A stretch of 41,379 nt of DNA from Nitrosopumilaceae archaeon (GCA_030038445.1 JASHOW010000106.1:1-41379), one strand, 5' to 3'; shown: positions 24,318 to 33,204, numbered from the stretch's first letter. Notes: a model not told the origin generated them from the letters alone. Numbers and translations: made by a program.

Positions 24318-24857
24318 ATGCGTACATTTGTGGCAGTTGAAGTTTCCAACAAGGATGTACTGGATTCAATAACAAAGCTGCAGTTTGATCTCGGCATAAG
24401 GGCACGTCCAGTGCGTAAGCAAAACATGCATTTTACATTACTCTTTCTGGGAGAGATATCTGAGGATGACGTGGATAACGTAAAAAAATTGCTTTCTAGT
24501 ATTGTCTTCAAACCAATAGACATGGATTTTACCCATCTTGGAGCATTTCCCAATCCCAAGTTTCCACGAGTCATTTGGATAGGTGTTGATGATATCGCAG
24601 CAGCACAGTTAGTAGATCTTGCTGCTCAAGTTGAACAAAGGCTGGCACCATTGGGATTCAAGTCTGACAAGTCGTTCAAGCCTCACCTTACCATATTTAG
24701 AATAAAAAATAAGCAAGATGACGTTTCAGACAAGATAGCAAAATATGGTAAGGTCAGCCTTGGAAAGGACATCATTTCTGAGCTCAAATTCAAGCAAAGC
24801 GTCTTAACTTCAAATGGGCCGATATATTCTGATTTACTGGTGGTAAAGGCGCAATGA
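24318..24857 (+). CDS. thpR: RNA 2',3'-cyclic phosphodiesterase (ThpR/LigT)
   Basis: A 179-residue 2H phosphoesterase. The two catalytic tetrapeptides are H38-F-T40-L and H124-L-T126-I, in the classic duplicated fold. It opens 2',3'-cyclic phosphates or joins 2'-5' tRNA halves. The gene overlaps the CCA-enzyme start by four bases (ATGA 24854-24857), a pairing common in archaea that links both to tRNA end repair. Confidence 0.94.
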   Translation: MRTFVAVEVSNKDVLDSITKLQFDLGIRARPVRKQNMHFTLLFLGEISEDDVDNVKKLLSSIVFKPIDMDFTHLGAFPNPKFPRVIWIGVDDIAAAQLVDLAAQVEQRLAPLGFKSDKSFKPHLTIFRIKNKQDDVSDKIAKYGKVSLGKDIISELKFKQSVLTSNGPIYSDLLVVKAQ

Positions 24858-26188
24858 ACCAAATTTTAGAGCAGGCAAGAAAGATCGCCATTCCCACAAT
24901 ACAGGAAGAAAAAGAGACTAGAGAGCTTGCAGACATGCTGCTCAAGCAGGTAAGAGGCGAGGCTGCCAAGTATGCTCAAGTGGTAACTGTAGAACTTGGT
25001 GGATCTTACGCAAAGGGAACTTGGCTTCGAAAGCAGATGGATTTGGACATATTTGTCAAGATGAAGACAGATACTGACGACAAGACTTTTGAGAAGATAG
25101 GTACGGAGATTGGTCGTAGCTCCTTAAAAAAGTTCAAGCCATATCTTAGATACTCTGAGCATCCGTATGTAGAGGCAAAAGTAAATGAGACTCGCGTAAA
25201 TGTTGTGCCCTGCTATGATGTTACTGCAGGGCAATGGAAGAGTGCAGCCGATAGGTCCTCATTTCATACTAGATTCATCTTAGAAAATATGGATCAGGAC
25301 AAGAAAAATGAAGTAAGACTACTGAAAAAGTTTCTCAAGGGTGTTGGAATCTATGGTGCAGAGATTGCAAGAGAGGGCTTTGGCGGATATGTTGCAGAAG
25401 TATTGGTTTACAATTATGGAAGTTTTATAGGGGTACTTGAGGCTGCATCAAACTTTATGCAAGGACATGTCATAGGAAATCCAGCTAAAAAATTTGAAAC
25501 TTTTCTAGTGTTAATTGATCCAATAGACAACAATAGGAATCTTGGTACTGCCATTTCTGCACAAAATGTTGCACGATTTATTCTTGCCTCAAGAGTGTTT
25601 CTAAAAAAACCGTCAATTGCATTCTTTAATGGCAAAGAAAGATCGCCCAATGCCAAGAATCTCAAAAATACAATAATTGTAAGATTTAGTTACAAGTGGA
25701 GAAGTCCTGACATAATTTGGGGACAGGTAAAGCGCGGCACTACTTCCCTAGCAGGGCAGCTTACACTGGGAGGATTTGAAGTTATACGTAAGACTGCAGT
25801 AACTGACGAAAAATCAGAAGCCGCCATGATCTTCCTTTTGCGTCTGCCAGTAATTGAAAAGTTCCTAGTCAAAAATGGTCCAGACATTTACAGAAAAGCA
25901 GACTCGGAAAACTTTATTTCGAAAAATTCAAAGAACATTATGACATGGGTTGATGAAAACGGTCGCATACTGTCAATGCAGAAAAGAGAGCTTGAAGATG
26001 CCAAAAAGTTCTTGGATCATCTCTTGAAGAAAAACTTGGCAAAATCAGGCGTTCCAGAAGGCATAATTCCAGACATTAGGCGTGGCTTTAGGATACTATA
26101 CGGAAACCAACCAATAAGCAAATCCATTAAAAAGGCACTGGCCGATGTTACCTCTACTGATGGACTTATCTTTGGTACCAACAAGTAG
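24854..26188 (+). CDS. cca: archaeal CCA-adding tRNA nucleotidyltransferase
   Basis: A 444-residue class I CCA enzyme, which adds or repairs the 3' CCA of tRNA. The nucleotidyltransferase signature is LGGSYAKGTW (48-57) with catalytic D63 and D65 in QMDLDIFVKM. The rest is the archaeal central and tail domains (WSxWxxPxx-like stretch replaced by KWRSPDIIWGQVKRG near 285-299). Length is normal. It is coupled to thpR in front and overlaps the kinase gene by 44 bases behind. Confidence 0.95.
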   Translation: MNQILEQARKIAIPTIQEEKETRELADMLLKQVRGEAAKYAQVVTVELGGSYAKGTWLRKQMDLDIFVKMKTDTDDKTFEKIGTEIGRSSLKKFKPYLRYSEHPYVEAKVNETRVNVVPCYDVTAGQWKSAADRSSFHTRFILENMDQDKKNEVRLLKKFLKGVGIYGAEIAREGFGGYVAEVLVYNYGSFIGVLEAASNFMQGHVIGNPAKKFETFLVLIDPIDNNRNLGTAISAQNVARFILASRVFLKKPSIAFFNGKERSPNAKNLKNTIIVRFSYKWRSPDIIWGQVKRGTTSLAGQLTLGGFEVIRKTAVTDEKSEAAMIFLLRLPVIEKFLVKNGPDIYRKADSENFISKNSKNIMTWVDENGRILSMQKRELEDAKKFLDHLLKKNLAKSGVPEGIIPDIRRGFRILYGNQPISKSIKKALADVTSTDGLIFGTNK

Positions 26189-26927
26189 GTTAGGCCAAGA
26201 ACCATACTCTCATGTCTTGGCATACCCCAAGGCCACAAAAAGAGAGATTACAAAGCGGGTCTTGGAGCTTAAAAAGCTGGGAATCGGGAGTGTTGCATTT
26301 GAGGGCCCTACTGTTCTAAACAATGTTGCTGTTTTGGGCAAGGGCTACGTTGGTGTTGTGGTGCTAGCCAGACAAGGTAAAAGATACGTAGCCTTGAAGA
26401 TACGCAGAATAGATTCAAGCAGAGAGGAGCTGCAAAGCGAAGCAAGACTTCTAAGGCTTGCAAACGAAGTAGATGTTGGTCCAAGAGTAATAGATAGTAG
26501 CAAAAATTTCATGGTAATGGAGTACGTGAAAGGAAAAAAAATAATTGATTGGGTAAGGGAGCTAAATGGCAGAGGGAGTGCTGCAAAGCTCAGATCTACA
26601 ATAAGAAAGGTATTGGAAGATTGCCATAGTTTAGATAAGATTCGTCTTGATCACGGAGAGCTCAGCTACATACACAAGCATATCATTGTGGGAAGATTAC
26701 CTTGCATAATAGATTTTGAAAGCGCGAGTGTAAACAGAAAAACATCTAATGTTACCTCAGCAACACAAGGCATTTTTATTGGATCTGGCCTTTCAAGTGT
26801 TGTTAAAAAGATCATAAAAGTTCCAAGTACAAAACAGATGATCAAGTCTTTGAAAAAATACAAACATGACCAATCGCGTGAAAACTTTGACGAGTTATTG
26901 CAGGTGTTAGGGTTGAATAAGGTTTGA
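26145..26927 (+). CDS. predicted archaeal Ser/Thr protein kinase (COG2112, RIO/Bud32-like)
   Basis: A 260-residue atypical kinase. The Gly-rich loop is LGKGYVGVVVLAR (64-76), the ATP-binding Lys is in VALKIRR near 83-89, an E in QSEARLL near 98 is the helix-C partner, the catalytic loop is LDHGELSYIHKHI near 167-179, and the metal Asp is in IIDFESAS near 186. Asn after the catalytic loop and a true activation segment are missing, as in Bud32/RIO-type kinases. The ATG 26145 overlaps cca by 44 bases; ATG 26160 or later TTG codons could be the real start. Its place among tRNA-end genes is suggestive only. Confidence 0.82.
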   Translation: MLPLLMDLSLVPTSRLGQEPYSHVLAYPKATKREITKRVLELKKLGIGSVAFEGPTVLNNVAVLGKGYVGVVVLARQGKRYVALKIRRIDSSREELQSEARLLRLANEVDVGPRVIDSSKNFMVMEYVKGKKIIDWVRELNGRGSAAKLRSTIRKVLEDCHSLDKIRLDHGELSYIHKHIIVGRLPCIIDFESASVNRKTSNVTSATQGIFIGSGLSSVVKKIIKVPSTKQMIKSLKKYKHDQSRENFDELLQVLGLNKV

Positions 26928-28282
26928 GCTTGCAAAGCATCAAAACGAATGCACTGAAAATCTCTTTGGGCATAATACTGTCTGCCTTTGTAGTAGAACT
27001 CTTCATTGGACTTTACTCAAATAGTCTTGCATTGATTACCGACAGTGTTCATGCCGTACTTGATTCCGTTGTTACTGCAATATTGCTTGTCACAGCAAGA
27101 TGGGCAGCAAAACCACCCGACAGGGAACACACGTATGGTCATGGCAAGATAGAAACCATGGGTAGTTTTGTTGGAGGCATCATCATACTTATAATAGCCT
27201 GCTTTTTCATCTTCGAATCAATCTCAAGGCTGCAGGAACCGCGTCCTGCCGTTCTCCCAGGCATGATGGCAATAGGTGCTGCAGTCTATACCTTGTGCTC
27301 AGATGTTGCTAGAATTACGATCTTGGGCAAGGCCCTAAAGAAAACAGAAGGCTCTTCGCTGCGAGTTGACTTTTACCATGCCTTTATGGACATGGGCTCC
27401 ACCTCTGTGGCTCTTGTTGGCATAGTACTTGTCATGGTAGGATTTTACCGAGGAGATTTTGTTGCGGCATTGATACTGGGAGCCTTTCTTGCCATACTGA
27501 GCCTGAAACTCATCTACAAAAATGCAATGGAGCTTACAGATGCCGTGCCTGAAAGCATGGTCAAAACAGTACAAGACATTGTCAATAGTACTGAGGGGGT
27601 TATGAAGACAGAATCGGTGCAGATGCGAAGATCTGGAAGCGATATCTTTGCCGAAGTTACAATATCTTTGAAAGGCACGTCAAGTTTTGAGGAGGCACAC
27701 ATGATAAGTGCCAATGTTGAAAAGAATATCAGAAATTCAATATCAAATAGTAAGGTCACAGTACACTTTGAGCCCACTTGGAAAGATGTGCCAGTTGATT
27801 ATATTGTAAATAATGTTGCCTCCACAGTCAAGGGGGTGGCAGGCATTCATAATACAAGCTATTCAACCACAAAGGATGGAATTTTTATCAGCCTACATGT
27901 GATGGTTGACCGAAATATGTCTTTAGATGACGCACATATTGTATCAGATGAGATTGAAGGCCAGATAAGAAAATCGATTGATAACGTAAATCACATTACA
28001 ATCCATCTTGAACCATATCTATCCATTCCAAAAAGCATACCTGTGGAGGATCTAACAATTGAGGAACAGGTAACTAGTATAATCAGAGAATATCCTAGCG
28101 TCAAAAAAATTGGGCGTGTGATTACATTTCAGCTACAGGATGTTTTCAAGGTAGACATTGACTGCTCTTTTGATGGTAAGCTCACAATAGAACAAGTTCA
28201 TGATATTGTATCAGAGATAGAGTCCAAGATAAAAAACCAAATTAAAAATGCCATAGTAACCATACATCCCGAACCAAGATAA
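26924..28282 (+). CDS. cation diffusion facilitator with three tandem C-terminal domains
   Basis: A 452-residue CDF exporter. Six membrane helices cover about 13-200. The metal site has H43-x3-D47 in helix 2 and H152-x3-D156 in helix 5, the His-Asp pairing of zinc-type transporters. After the membrane part come three copies of the cytoplasmic ZT-dimer domain (about 208-285, 288-365, 378-451), ending VTVHFEP, ITIHLEP and VTIHPEP. CDF proteins normally have one. The start is TTG 26924, overlapping the kinase stop by four bases; TTG 26930 is an alternative. Substrate could be Zn, Co, Fe or Mn. Confidence 0.9.
   Translation: MSLQSIKTNALKISLGIILSAFVVELFIGLYSNSLALITDSVHAVLDSVVTAILLVTARWAAKPPDREHTYGHGKIETMGSFVGGIIILIIACFFIFESISRLQEPRPAVLPGMMAIGAAVYTLCSDVARITILGKALKKTEGSSLRVDFYHAFMDMGSTSVALVGIVLVMVGFYRGDFVAALILGAFLAILSLKLIYKNAMELTDAVPESMVKTVQDIVNSTEGVMKTESVQMRRSGSDIFAEVTISLKGTSSFEEAHMISANVEKNIRNSISNSKVTVHFEPTWKDVPVDYIVNNVASTVKGVAGIHNTSYSTTKDGIFISLHVMVDRNMSLDDAHIVSDEIEGQIRKSIDNVNHITIHLEPYLSIPKSIPVEDLTIEEQVTSIIREYPSVKKIGRVITFQLQDVFKVDIDCSFDGKLTIEQVHDIVSEIESKIKNQIKNAIVTIHPEPR
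27545..28276 (+). repeat. three tandem CDF C-terminal domains
   Basis: Three similar 75-80-residue units within one gene, each with an EAH/DAH/QVH helix start (EEAHMIS, DDAHIVS, EQVHDIV) and a final strand [VI]T[VI]HxEP. DNA identity is low, so the triplication is old. All copies keep the His-x-Glu-Pro end. Confidence 0.85.
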
Positions 28283-28283
28283 T

Positions 28284-28889
28284 ATGACAGTGCACAAAGG
28301 AGTAAGGTTTCTCAAAAGAGATCCAACAATGAAAAAAATAATTGATTCTGTGGGGGAGTACTCATTAAAGAGAAGGAACCATCATTTTGCAGTACTGGTA
28401 GAATCCATAATATCTCAGCAGCTTGCAACAAGTGCTGCCGAGGCAATCTTTCGTAGATTCACAAGCCTTTATCCCAAGTTTCCTACCGCATTAGAGATTC
28501 TTGCTACAAGAAGATCAAAGCTGCGCTCAGTAGGACTTTCAGGCATGAAGATAGAATACCTTAGAGACTTGGCAAGAAAGGTAGAACAAGGTAAGATCAG
28601 GATGAGTACATTGGCAAGGATGAGCGACGAGGAAATAATTGCCCATCTAACGCAGGTAAAAGGCATTGGCAGATGGACTGCCGAGATGTTTCTAATCTTC
28701 TCGCTTGGAAGGCCAGACATTTTACCTGTTCATGACCTCGGGTTACGAAAGGGTGTTCAGATGGCATTCTCGCTACCCGAACTTCCAAAACCAGAAGATG
28801 TAGAAAGACTAGGCAAGAGATGGCGGCCATATAGAAGTATGGCTACTTGGTATCTTTGGAAAAGCCTGCAAAAGTTTGACAAGATATGA
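28284..28889 (+). CDS. DNA-3-methyladenine glycosylase (AlkA-like HhH-GPD)
   Basis: A 201-residue base-excision glycosylase. The helix-hairpin-helix is LTQVKGIGRWTAEMF (122-136) and the catalytic Asp is D151 in LPVHDLGL. SIISQQLATSAAEAIF (41-56) is the AlkA-type helix. No Cys cluster follows, so it is AlkA-like rather than Nth/MutY. It starts two bases after the CDF stop and is probably the last gene of the thpR cluster. Expected job: removal of alkylated purines. Confidence 0.93.
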   Translation: MTVHKGVRFLKRDPTMKKIIDSVGEYSLKRRNHHFAVLVESIISQQLATSAAEAIFRRFTSLYPKFPTALEILATRRSKLRSVGLSGMKIEYLRDLARKVEQGKIRMSTLARMSDEEIIAHLTQVKGIGRWTAEMFLIFSLGRPDILPVHDLGLRKGVQMAFSLPELPKPEDVERLGKRWRPYRSMATWYLWKSLQKFDKI

Positions 28890-28917
28890 TCTTATTAGGA
28901 AGGATGAACAATAGTAT

Positions 28918-29190
28918 GCCACGACATCGATCAATCTTGATACGGAGGAAGCCATACAACTCAGAGCCAAGTTCTACACTAGCGACGCTGTAGATAATTT
29001 CATAAAAAAACATGGAGTTCCAAAGACTAGGCTTGTAATGAAAAACTTGGTGGCGTTGACAAGTGGTAAACCTGATGTGGACAATGTAATGGTAGAACTT
29101 ATGAACCATGTCTATTTTCAAGCTCATTCACAACAGGTAAACATAAGAGACAAGGCAAATGGCAAGCTGATTGTATCTATTAGAAAATAA
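28918..29190 (+). CDS. 90-residue hypothetical protein with no usable start codon
   Basis: From GCC 28918 the frame is open for 90 codons to TAA 29190 with codon choice like its neighbours, reading ATTSINLDTEEAIQLRAKFY and ending GKLIVSIRK. It looks like a mixed helix/strand soluble protein. Upstream in frame is only TAT after a TAG stop. An ATG at 28916-28918 is one base out of frame: adding a single G (ATG-GCC-ACG) would give a perfect start. Either the sequence lost one base, or the gene is recently broken, or a rare start is used. In-frame ATG 29038 would delete the first 40 residues. It lies between alkA and the helicase. Family not recognised. Confidence 0.65.
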   Translation, partial: ATTSINLDTEEAIQLRAKFYTSDAVDNFIKKHGVPKTRLVMKNLVALTSGKPDVDNVMVELMNHVYFQAHSQQVNIRDKANGKLIVSIRK

Positions 29191-29251
29191 CTCAAGACAC
29201 ATACAATGAATTAAGTAACGCCAATTTAGCAAAAATCTCATCTGATAAAAA

Positions 29252-30949
29252 ATGAGTACCATTTTAGAATATTTTCCAGAGGAGTTTGAACCAAGACAGA
29301 TACAGATGGATATATTGCGTGCGGTGGAAGAACAGCTCAAGTCTGGCTATAAGACTATTGTACTTTCTGCACCAACAGGTGTTGGGAAATCCCTTATCGC
29401 TGCAACACTTGCAAGGTATTATAAAAAATCATTTGTAATTACGGCTTCAAAACAACTACAAGACCAGTATTCAAGGGATCTCAAGTTCTTCAATCCTGTA
29501 AAGGGAAAATCCAATTTTGCATGTCTTAAGCTCATGGAACATCAAGGAATACCAAGGATGGAGACCAAAAAGGCCATCCAAAAGGGATTAACATGTGAGA
29601 AGGGTCTATGCGAAGAGACCGTAAAAATCAAGGGAAAGGAGGTCAAGGAGTTTTGCAAGTTCAAGCCAAGAATTGGTGAGCTTGAACCAAATTCGAAAAA
29701 TCCATACTGCTTTTACTATGAGCAAAAGTACAGGGCATTGGTCTCTGACCATTCCATATGGAATTATGCTGCATACTTTCAGCTGATGAGATTTGGCAAA
29801 AAGGCATATGCCGATTACATCAACAAGCCGATTGCAATATTTGATGAGGCGCACAAAATAGAAGATCAGATAATCCAGTTCATAGGCGTAGACATTTACA
29901 ATATACACATCTCGGAATGTAAAGTTGATATCAAGAGTTATTCTCTTGATGATACAAAACTTGTAAGCAGACTAATCGATGATCTTGCAAAATCATATTC
30001 AGGTCAGATCAAGGAATTGCAAGAGAGTAAAAAATTTCAGCAAAATCCAGACTATATGCACCTTGCAAGACTCGAATCGCGATACGAAAAGATGGCAAAC
30101 TCCCATGCCGAGCTGGAAGAAAACAAGGATAATTTTGTTATAAACAAACCCTACTTTGATGAGAAAGGAAACTTTAGATCGCTTTCAATAAAGCCACTTG
30201 ACATCTCAAAATATGTCAAGGCATTCTTTGATATTGATGTCCAAGTCTTCATGTCAGCTACAATAGACAAGGCAAGTTTTTGTGAAAATGCTGGGCTTGA
30301 TCCCTCAAATGTTGCATTTGTAGACACGCCAAAATCGCCATTTTCTCCAGACAGGAGGAGGATTCACTTTCTAAATGTCAGAAAGCTCAGCTATTCATCA
30401 AGTTGGGACGATGAACGTGCGGTGATATCAAAGATAGATGAGATACTTTCTCAGCATGAAAATGAACGAGGCCTCGTGCTTACCTCATCTGAGAAAAGAT
30501 GCGTAGACATACGAAACAATCTCTCAGAGAAGAACAGGAACAGAATTAGAATTTGTCATAGTAGAAATGAGAATGGCATGACCCAAGATGAGATAATTCA
30601 AGAGCATTCAATGGATGAAGATGGAGTGTTGTTGTCATCATCGTTATGGGAAGGTGTTGATTTAAAAGATGACTTGTCCAGATTTCAAATAATTGCAAAA
30701 GCTCCATATCCCAACTTGAGTGAAAAAAGGACAAAGCTCAAGATGCAAAAGTTTCCTTTATGGTATAAATCTCAGACACTTGTAAAACTGTTGCAAGGGT
30801 TTGGCCGGTCGATTAGAAACGAAGATGACTGGGCAGCGACATATGTACTTGATGAAGTTGCAAATGATTTATTGTATCAATGTAAGCCTATGATTCCCAA
30901 GGCATACTATGATGTCTTGGGATTTCCAAGTTATCCACAATCTTCATGA
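29252..30949 (+). CDS. XPD/DinG-like superfamily 2 DNA helicase
   Basis: A 565-residue Rad3/XPD-family helicase. Walker A is APTGVGKS (40-47), DEAH is at 198-202 (FDEAHKIED), motif III/IV SATID near 340, and motif VI is QGFGRSIR near 525. Cysteines C91, C115, C120, C135 and C153 lie where the 4Fe-4S domain inserts, so a cluster is likely (four used). It unwinds 5'-3' in DNA repair or RNA-DNA processing. It follows the AlkA and small gene, with an AT-rich gap that may hold its own promoter. XPD rather than DinG is favoured by the archaeal context, but not proven. Confidence 0.9.
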   Translation: MSTILEYFPEEFEPRQIQMDILRAVEEQLKSGYKTIVLSAPTGVGKSLIAATLARYYKKSFVITASKQLQDQYSRDLKFFNPVKGKSNFACLKLMEHQGIPRMETKKAIQKGLTCEKGLCEETVKIKGKEVKEFCKFKPRIGELEPNSKNPYCFYYEQKYRALVSDHSIWNYAAYFQLMRFGKKAYADYINKPIAIFDEAHKIEDQIIQFIGVDIYNIHISECKVDIKSYSLDDTKLVSRLIDDLAKSYSGQIKELQESKKFQQNPDYMHLARLESRYEKMANSHAELEENKDNFVINKPYFDEKGNFRSLSIKPLDISKYVKAFFDIDVQVFMSATIDKASFCENAGLDPSNVAFVDTPKSPFSPDRRRIHFLNVRKLSYSSSWDDERAVISKIDEILSQHENERGLVLTSSEKRCVDIRNNLSEKNRNRIRICHSRNENGMTQDEIIQEHSMDEDGVLLSSSLWEGVDLKDDLSRFQIIAKAPYPNLSEKRTKLKMQKFPLWYKSQTLVKLLQGFGRSIRNEDDWAATYVLDEVANDLLYQCKPMIPKAYYDVLGFPSYPQSS

Positions 30950-31020
30950 TATTAATACATTGAATTGCAACTAATTGCAAAAAACGTGTAGAGATTTAAT
31001 AATAATCAGAACGATTGAAA

Positions 31021-31491
31021 ATGTTGAGTATTCCAACCTCTAGTCATGCTTATGGAATAGGATTGGTTGCGGTAATAATTGGGGCTGCAATAGGAATTGG
31101 TTATTATCAGCTATATTATATTCCTGAATACAACGCAAAACCAATTTTGCCAGATAAGGTGATACATCCTGGACAGACTACACAGATTACAATTATAACA
31201 GGCTCGGTAAACCAAGACCAGCAACAAAACTTTGTTCCAAAAAAACAGGAAGTACAGCTTGGGGTAGATAATTTGGTAGTCTGGACAAACCAAGACACTG
31301 CAGCCCATTATGTAACACCTGACAGTTCATTCAAGGATGCGTATAGTGGAGATTTTGGGTCTGATGCCATAATGCCCGGAAAGACATACACTTTCTTATT
31401 TACACAGGAAACCAAGATTCCATATTACTGCCAAGTTCATCCCTGGATGAAAGGTGAGATAGACATAGTGCCAGGCGCATTGACATCCTAG
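31021..31491 (+). CDS. membrane-anchored plastocyanin-like copper protein
   Basis: A 156-residue cupredoxin. One N-terminal helix (about 11-31) anchors it outside the membrane. The type 1 copper ligands are H96, C137, H140 and M143 in YYCQVHPWMKG. Such proteins replace cytochrome c in electron transport of ammonia-oxidising archaea and occur in many copies. ATG 31021 is preferred to the TTG six bases earlier. A TATA-like TTTAATAATAATC is near 30994-31006. Confidence 0.92.
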   Translation: MLSIPTSSHAYGIGLVAVIIGAAIGIGYYQLYYIPEYNAKPILPDKVIHPGQTTQITIITGSVNQDQQQNFVPKKQEVQLGVDNLVVWTNQDTAAHYVTPDSSFKDAYSGDFGSDAIMPGKTYTFLFTQETKIPYYCQVHPWMKGEIDIVPGALTS

Positions 31492-31508
31492 GTATAGGTT
31501 GAGAAAAT

Positions 31509-31808
31509 CTAGTGAACTATCTCTATTGGGTTAAGTTCTGCCAGTGTGAATACAAATCTGGACCCTTCAAATTCTGTCGTGCCTTCCCGTTCCCAGTTTA
31601 TCTTGTAGGTCTTTGTTGCATGACCTCCTACTATTGAGATGGTCTTTGGTACTGAAGAATACAGTTTTTCCACCTTGTCTTTGTCTCGTGTCATAAGTAG
31701 AGATCTGCGCCTTTTCATGAGATATTTGATGGCTACATTTTTGTGCTGATGGCCCTCAACTTCGATCTTCTCGTTACCAAGGTCTATGGTGAACTTTCTT
31801 TTTCCCAT
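31509..31808 (-). CDS. small basic protein, unknown function
   Basis: A 99-residue protein with a basic patch (KYLMKRRRSLLMTRDKDK, 29-46) and strand-rich ends (KFTIDLGNEKIEVEG; TYKINWEREGTTEFEG; RFVFTLAEL). It converges on the copper protein gene, 17 bases away. There is no signal or membrane segment. The charge would suit nucleic-acid binding, but I recognise no family. Confidence 0.65.
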   Translation of the reverse strand: MGKRKFTIDLGNEKIEVEGHQHKNVAIKYLMKRRRSLLMTRDKDKVEKLYSSVPKTISIVGGHATKTYKINWEREGTTEFEGSRFVFTLAELNPIEIVH

Positions 31809-31902
31809 ATCTAACTAAATGAAAATTTTCTACAAAAGATGGATTAGCAAAATGGCGTTAGCTTTTGCATTAAAAATAATGACAAAATGTAATGAGATAA
31901 AA

Positions 31903-31980
31903 TGGTGGGACCGGCCGGACTTGAACCGGCGACCTCTAGCACCCCAGGCTAGCATCATGACCAAGCTAGACTACGGTCCC
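31903..31980 (-). tRNA. tRNA-Pro (anticodon GGG)
   Basis: Read on the minus strand: acceptor GGGACCG pairs with CGGTCCC, the anticodon arm is CTAGC-CTGGGGT-GCTAG giving GGG, and the T arm is GCCGG-TTCAAGT-CCGGC. Discriminator A is followed by encoded CCA (plus-strand 31903-31905 TGG). No intron is present. It decodes CCC and CCU proline codons. Confidence 0.97.
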
Positions 31981-32048
31981 TTATGTTGCTGGCTATTGTT
32001 GAAATTATTAAATGGTAGGATTAATTTTGAATAAAAAATTTGACTATG

Positions 32049-33188
32049 CTACAACCACTTTTCCAGTCGTTCTTTCTCAAACTTTTCTTTTTCTGAGAAA
32101 TAATCAGGTGAAGGAGATTTTAGTTCAGTTACAGGAGATGGATCTGCATACATGTCTACTCTAATGTATCCAGCAGCCCTCTTTCCAGTTTCTAGATAAC
32201 ATCCGCCTTTTCCATCAAAGGTGGAAGATTCTTGTTCTTTTTTGATCTGTGATGCTATGTTTCTTGCAACTGTTATTCCCTCTCCCTCTGCAAATATTCC
32301 TGCTTTTGGAACTGCCAACTTGTCCGTTACCATTATCTGGTTTACATCTCCTATGGCATAGACGCGGTCATGTTTTGTCTTGCAGCTCCTGTCAACCTCG
32401 ATGAACTTTCCTGGCTGGGCAAGTCCACAATCAACTACAACAAAGGGTGCCTTATGAGGCGGAACTGTGATTAAAACATCAAAATCGGCCTCTCCAGATT
32501 CAAACTTGATCTTGTTTTGCTCCACAGATACGGTTTTGTGATTTCCGTGAAATTCAATGTTCTTTGATTTTAGGATTTGTAGTATGTCTTCGCTTATCTG
32601 AGGTCCTCCAGCAGGAAGTGTGATTGGAGTTGGGCTGTAAAAATCCATTTGAATGGAACTGCTAGTTCCAGCCTCCTCAAGGACTGATCTTATTAGAAGA
32701 GCTGCTTCATATGGCGCTGGAGGACACTTGTAGGGAAGCCCGGTTATGGCCATGGCTATCTTGCCTGACTTCAGTTGTCGTATAGTATCACGTATCTTGG
32801 GTACATCATTGAGGTCATACAGCACAAGGCTGTTTTCTTTTAGGCCCGGAATCTGTTCTGGTGCAAGCTCCACTCCCAGTGCAATTATCAGGTAATCATA
32901 GTGCAGCCTTCGATAGCTTGTTCTGACAATTTTGTTCTGCAGGTCTATCTTGGTTACATTTTCGTTGATAAACTCAATTCCTTTTTTTGTGACATTTTCA
33001 AGCGATCTCTTTGAGGTTTCAAACTCTCTTGAGCCTGTAATTATCCAGAGTTTGACTAGGTCCATCATAAACCAGTCTTTCTTGTCTACAATTGTAATCC
33101 TAGTATCTTGAGTAAGATTCTCTCGTAGTTCATTTGCGGCCGAAAGACCTCCAAATCCTCCACCTAAAATTACGATGTTTGCTGGCCT
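32049..33188 (-). CDS. SQR-like NAD(P)/FAD-dependent oxidoreductase without a standard start
   Basis: The frame encodes 379 residues if counted from AGG 33186-33188. It begins PANIVILGGGFGGLSAANEL, the FAD-binding G-x-G-x2-G, then ALGVELAP, the quinone-reductase-like YKCPPAPYEAA with a redox Cys, and AIGDVNQI for the second FAD contact. The first ATG is 33068, which would delete the whole FAD loop, so it cannot be the natural start. No ATG, GTG or TTG lies between the upstream stop and this loop; AGG-CCA looks like ATG-CCA with one base changed. It follows the SDR gene by 16 bases. Sulfide:quinone reductase or related NDH-2 role. Confidence 0.8.
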   Translation of the reverse strand, partial: RPANIVILGGGFGGLSAANELRENLTQDTRITIVDKKDWFMMDLVKLWIITGSREFETSKRSLENVTKKGIEFINENVTKIDLQNKIVRTSYRRLHYDYLIIALGVELAPEQIPGLKENSLVLYDLNDVPKIRDTIRQLKSGKIAMAITGLPYKCPPAPYEAALLIRSVLEEAGTSSSIQMDFYSPTPITLPAGGPQISEDILQILKSKNIEFHGNHKTVSVEQNKIKFESGEADFDVLITVPPHKAPFVVVDCGLAQPGKFIEVDRSCKTKHDRVYAIGDVNQIMVTDKLAVPKAGIFAEGEGITVARNIASQIKKEQESSTFDGKGGCYLETGKRAAGYIRVDMYADPSPVTELKSPSPDYFSEKEKFEKERLEKWL

Positions 33189-33204
33189 GATATCAGGACA
33201 CCTA

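Noticed and set aside
28843-29127. 94-codon minus-strand frame
   Set aside because: The opposite strand encodes a better protein (28918-29190); this one overlaps the alkA end and looks like a shadow.
31819-32034. 71-codon plus-strand frame
   Set aside because: It runs through tRNA-Pro on the other strand.
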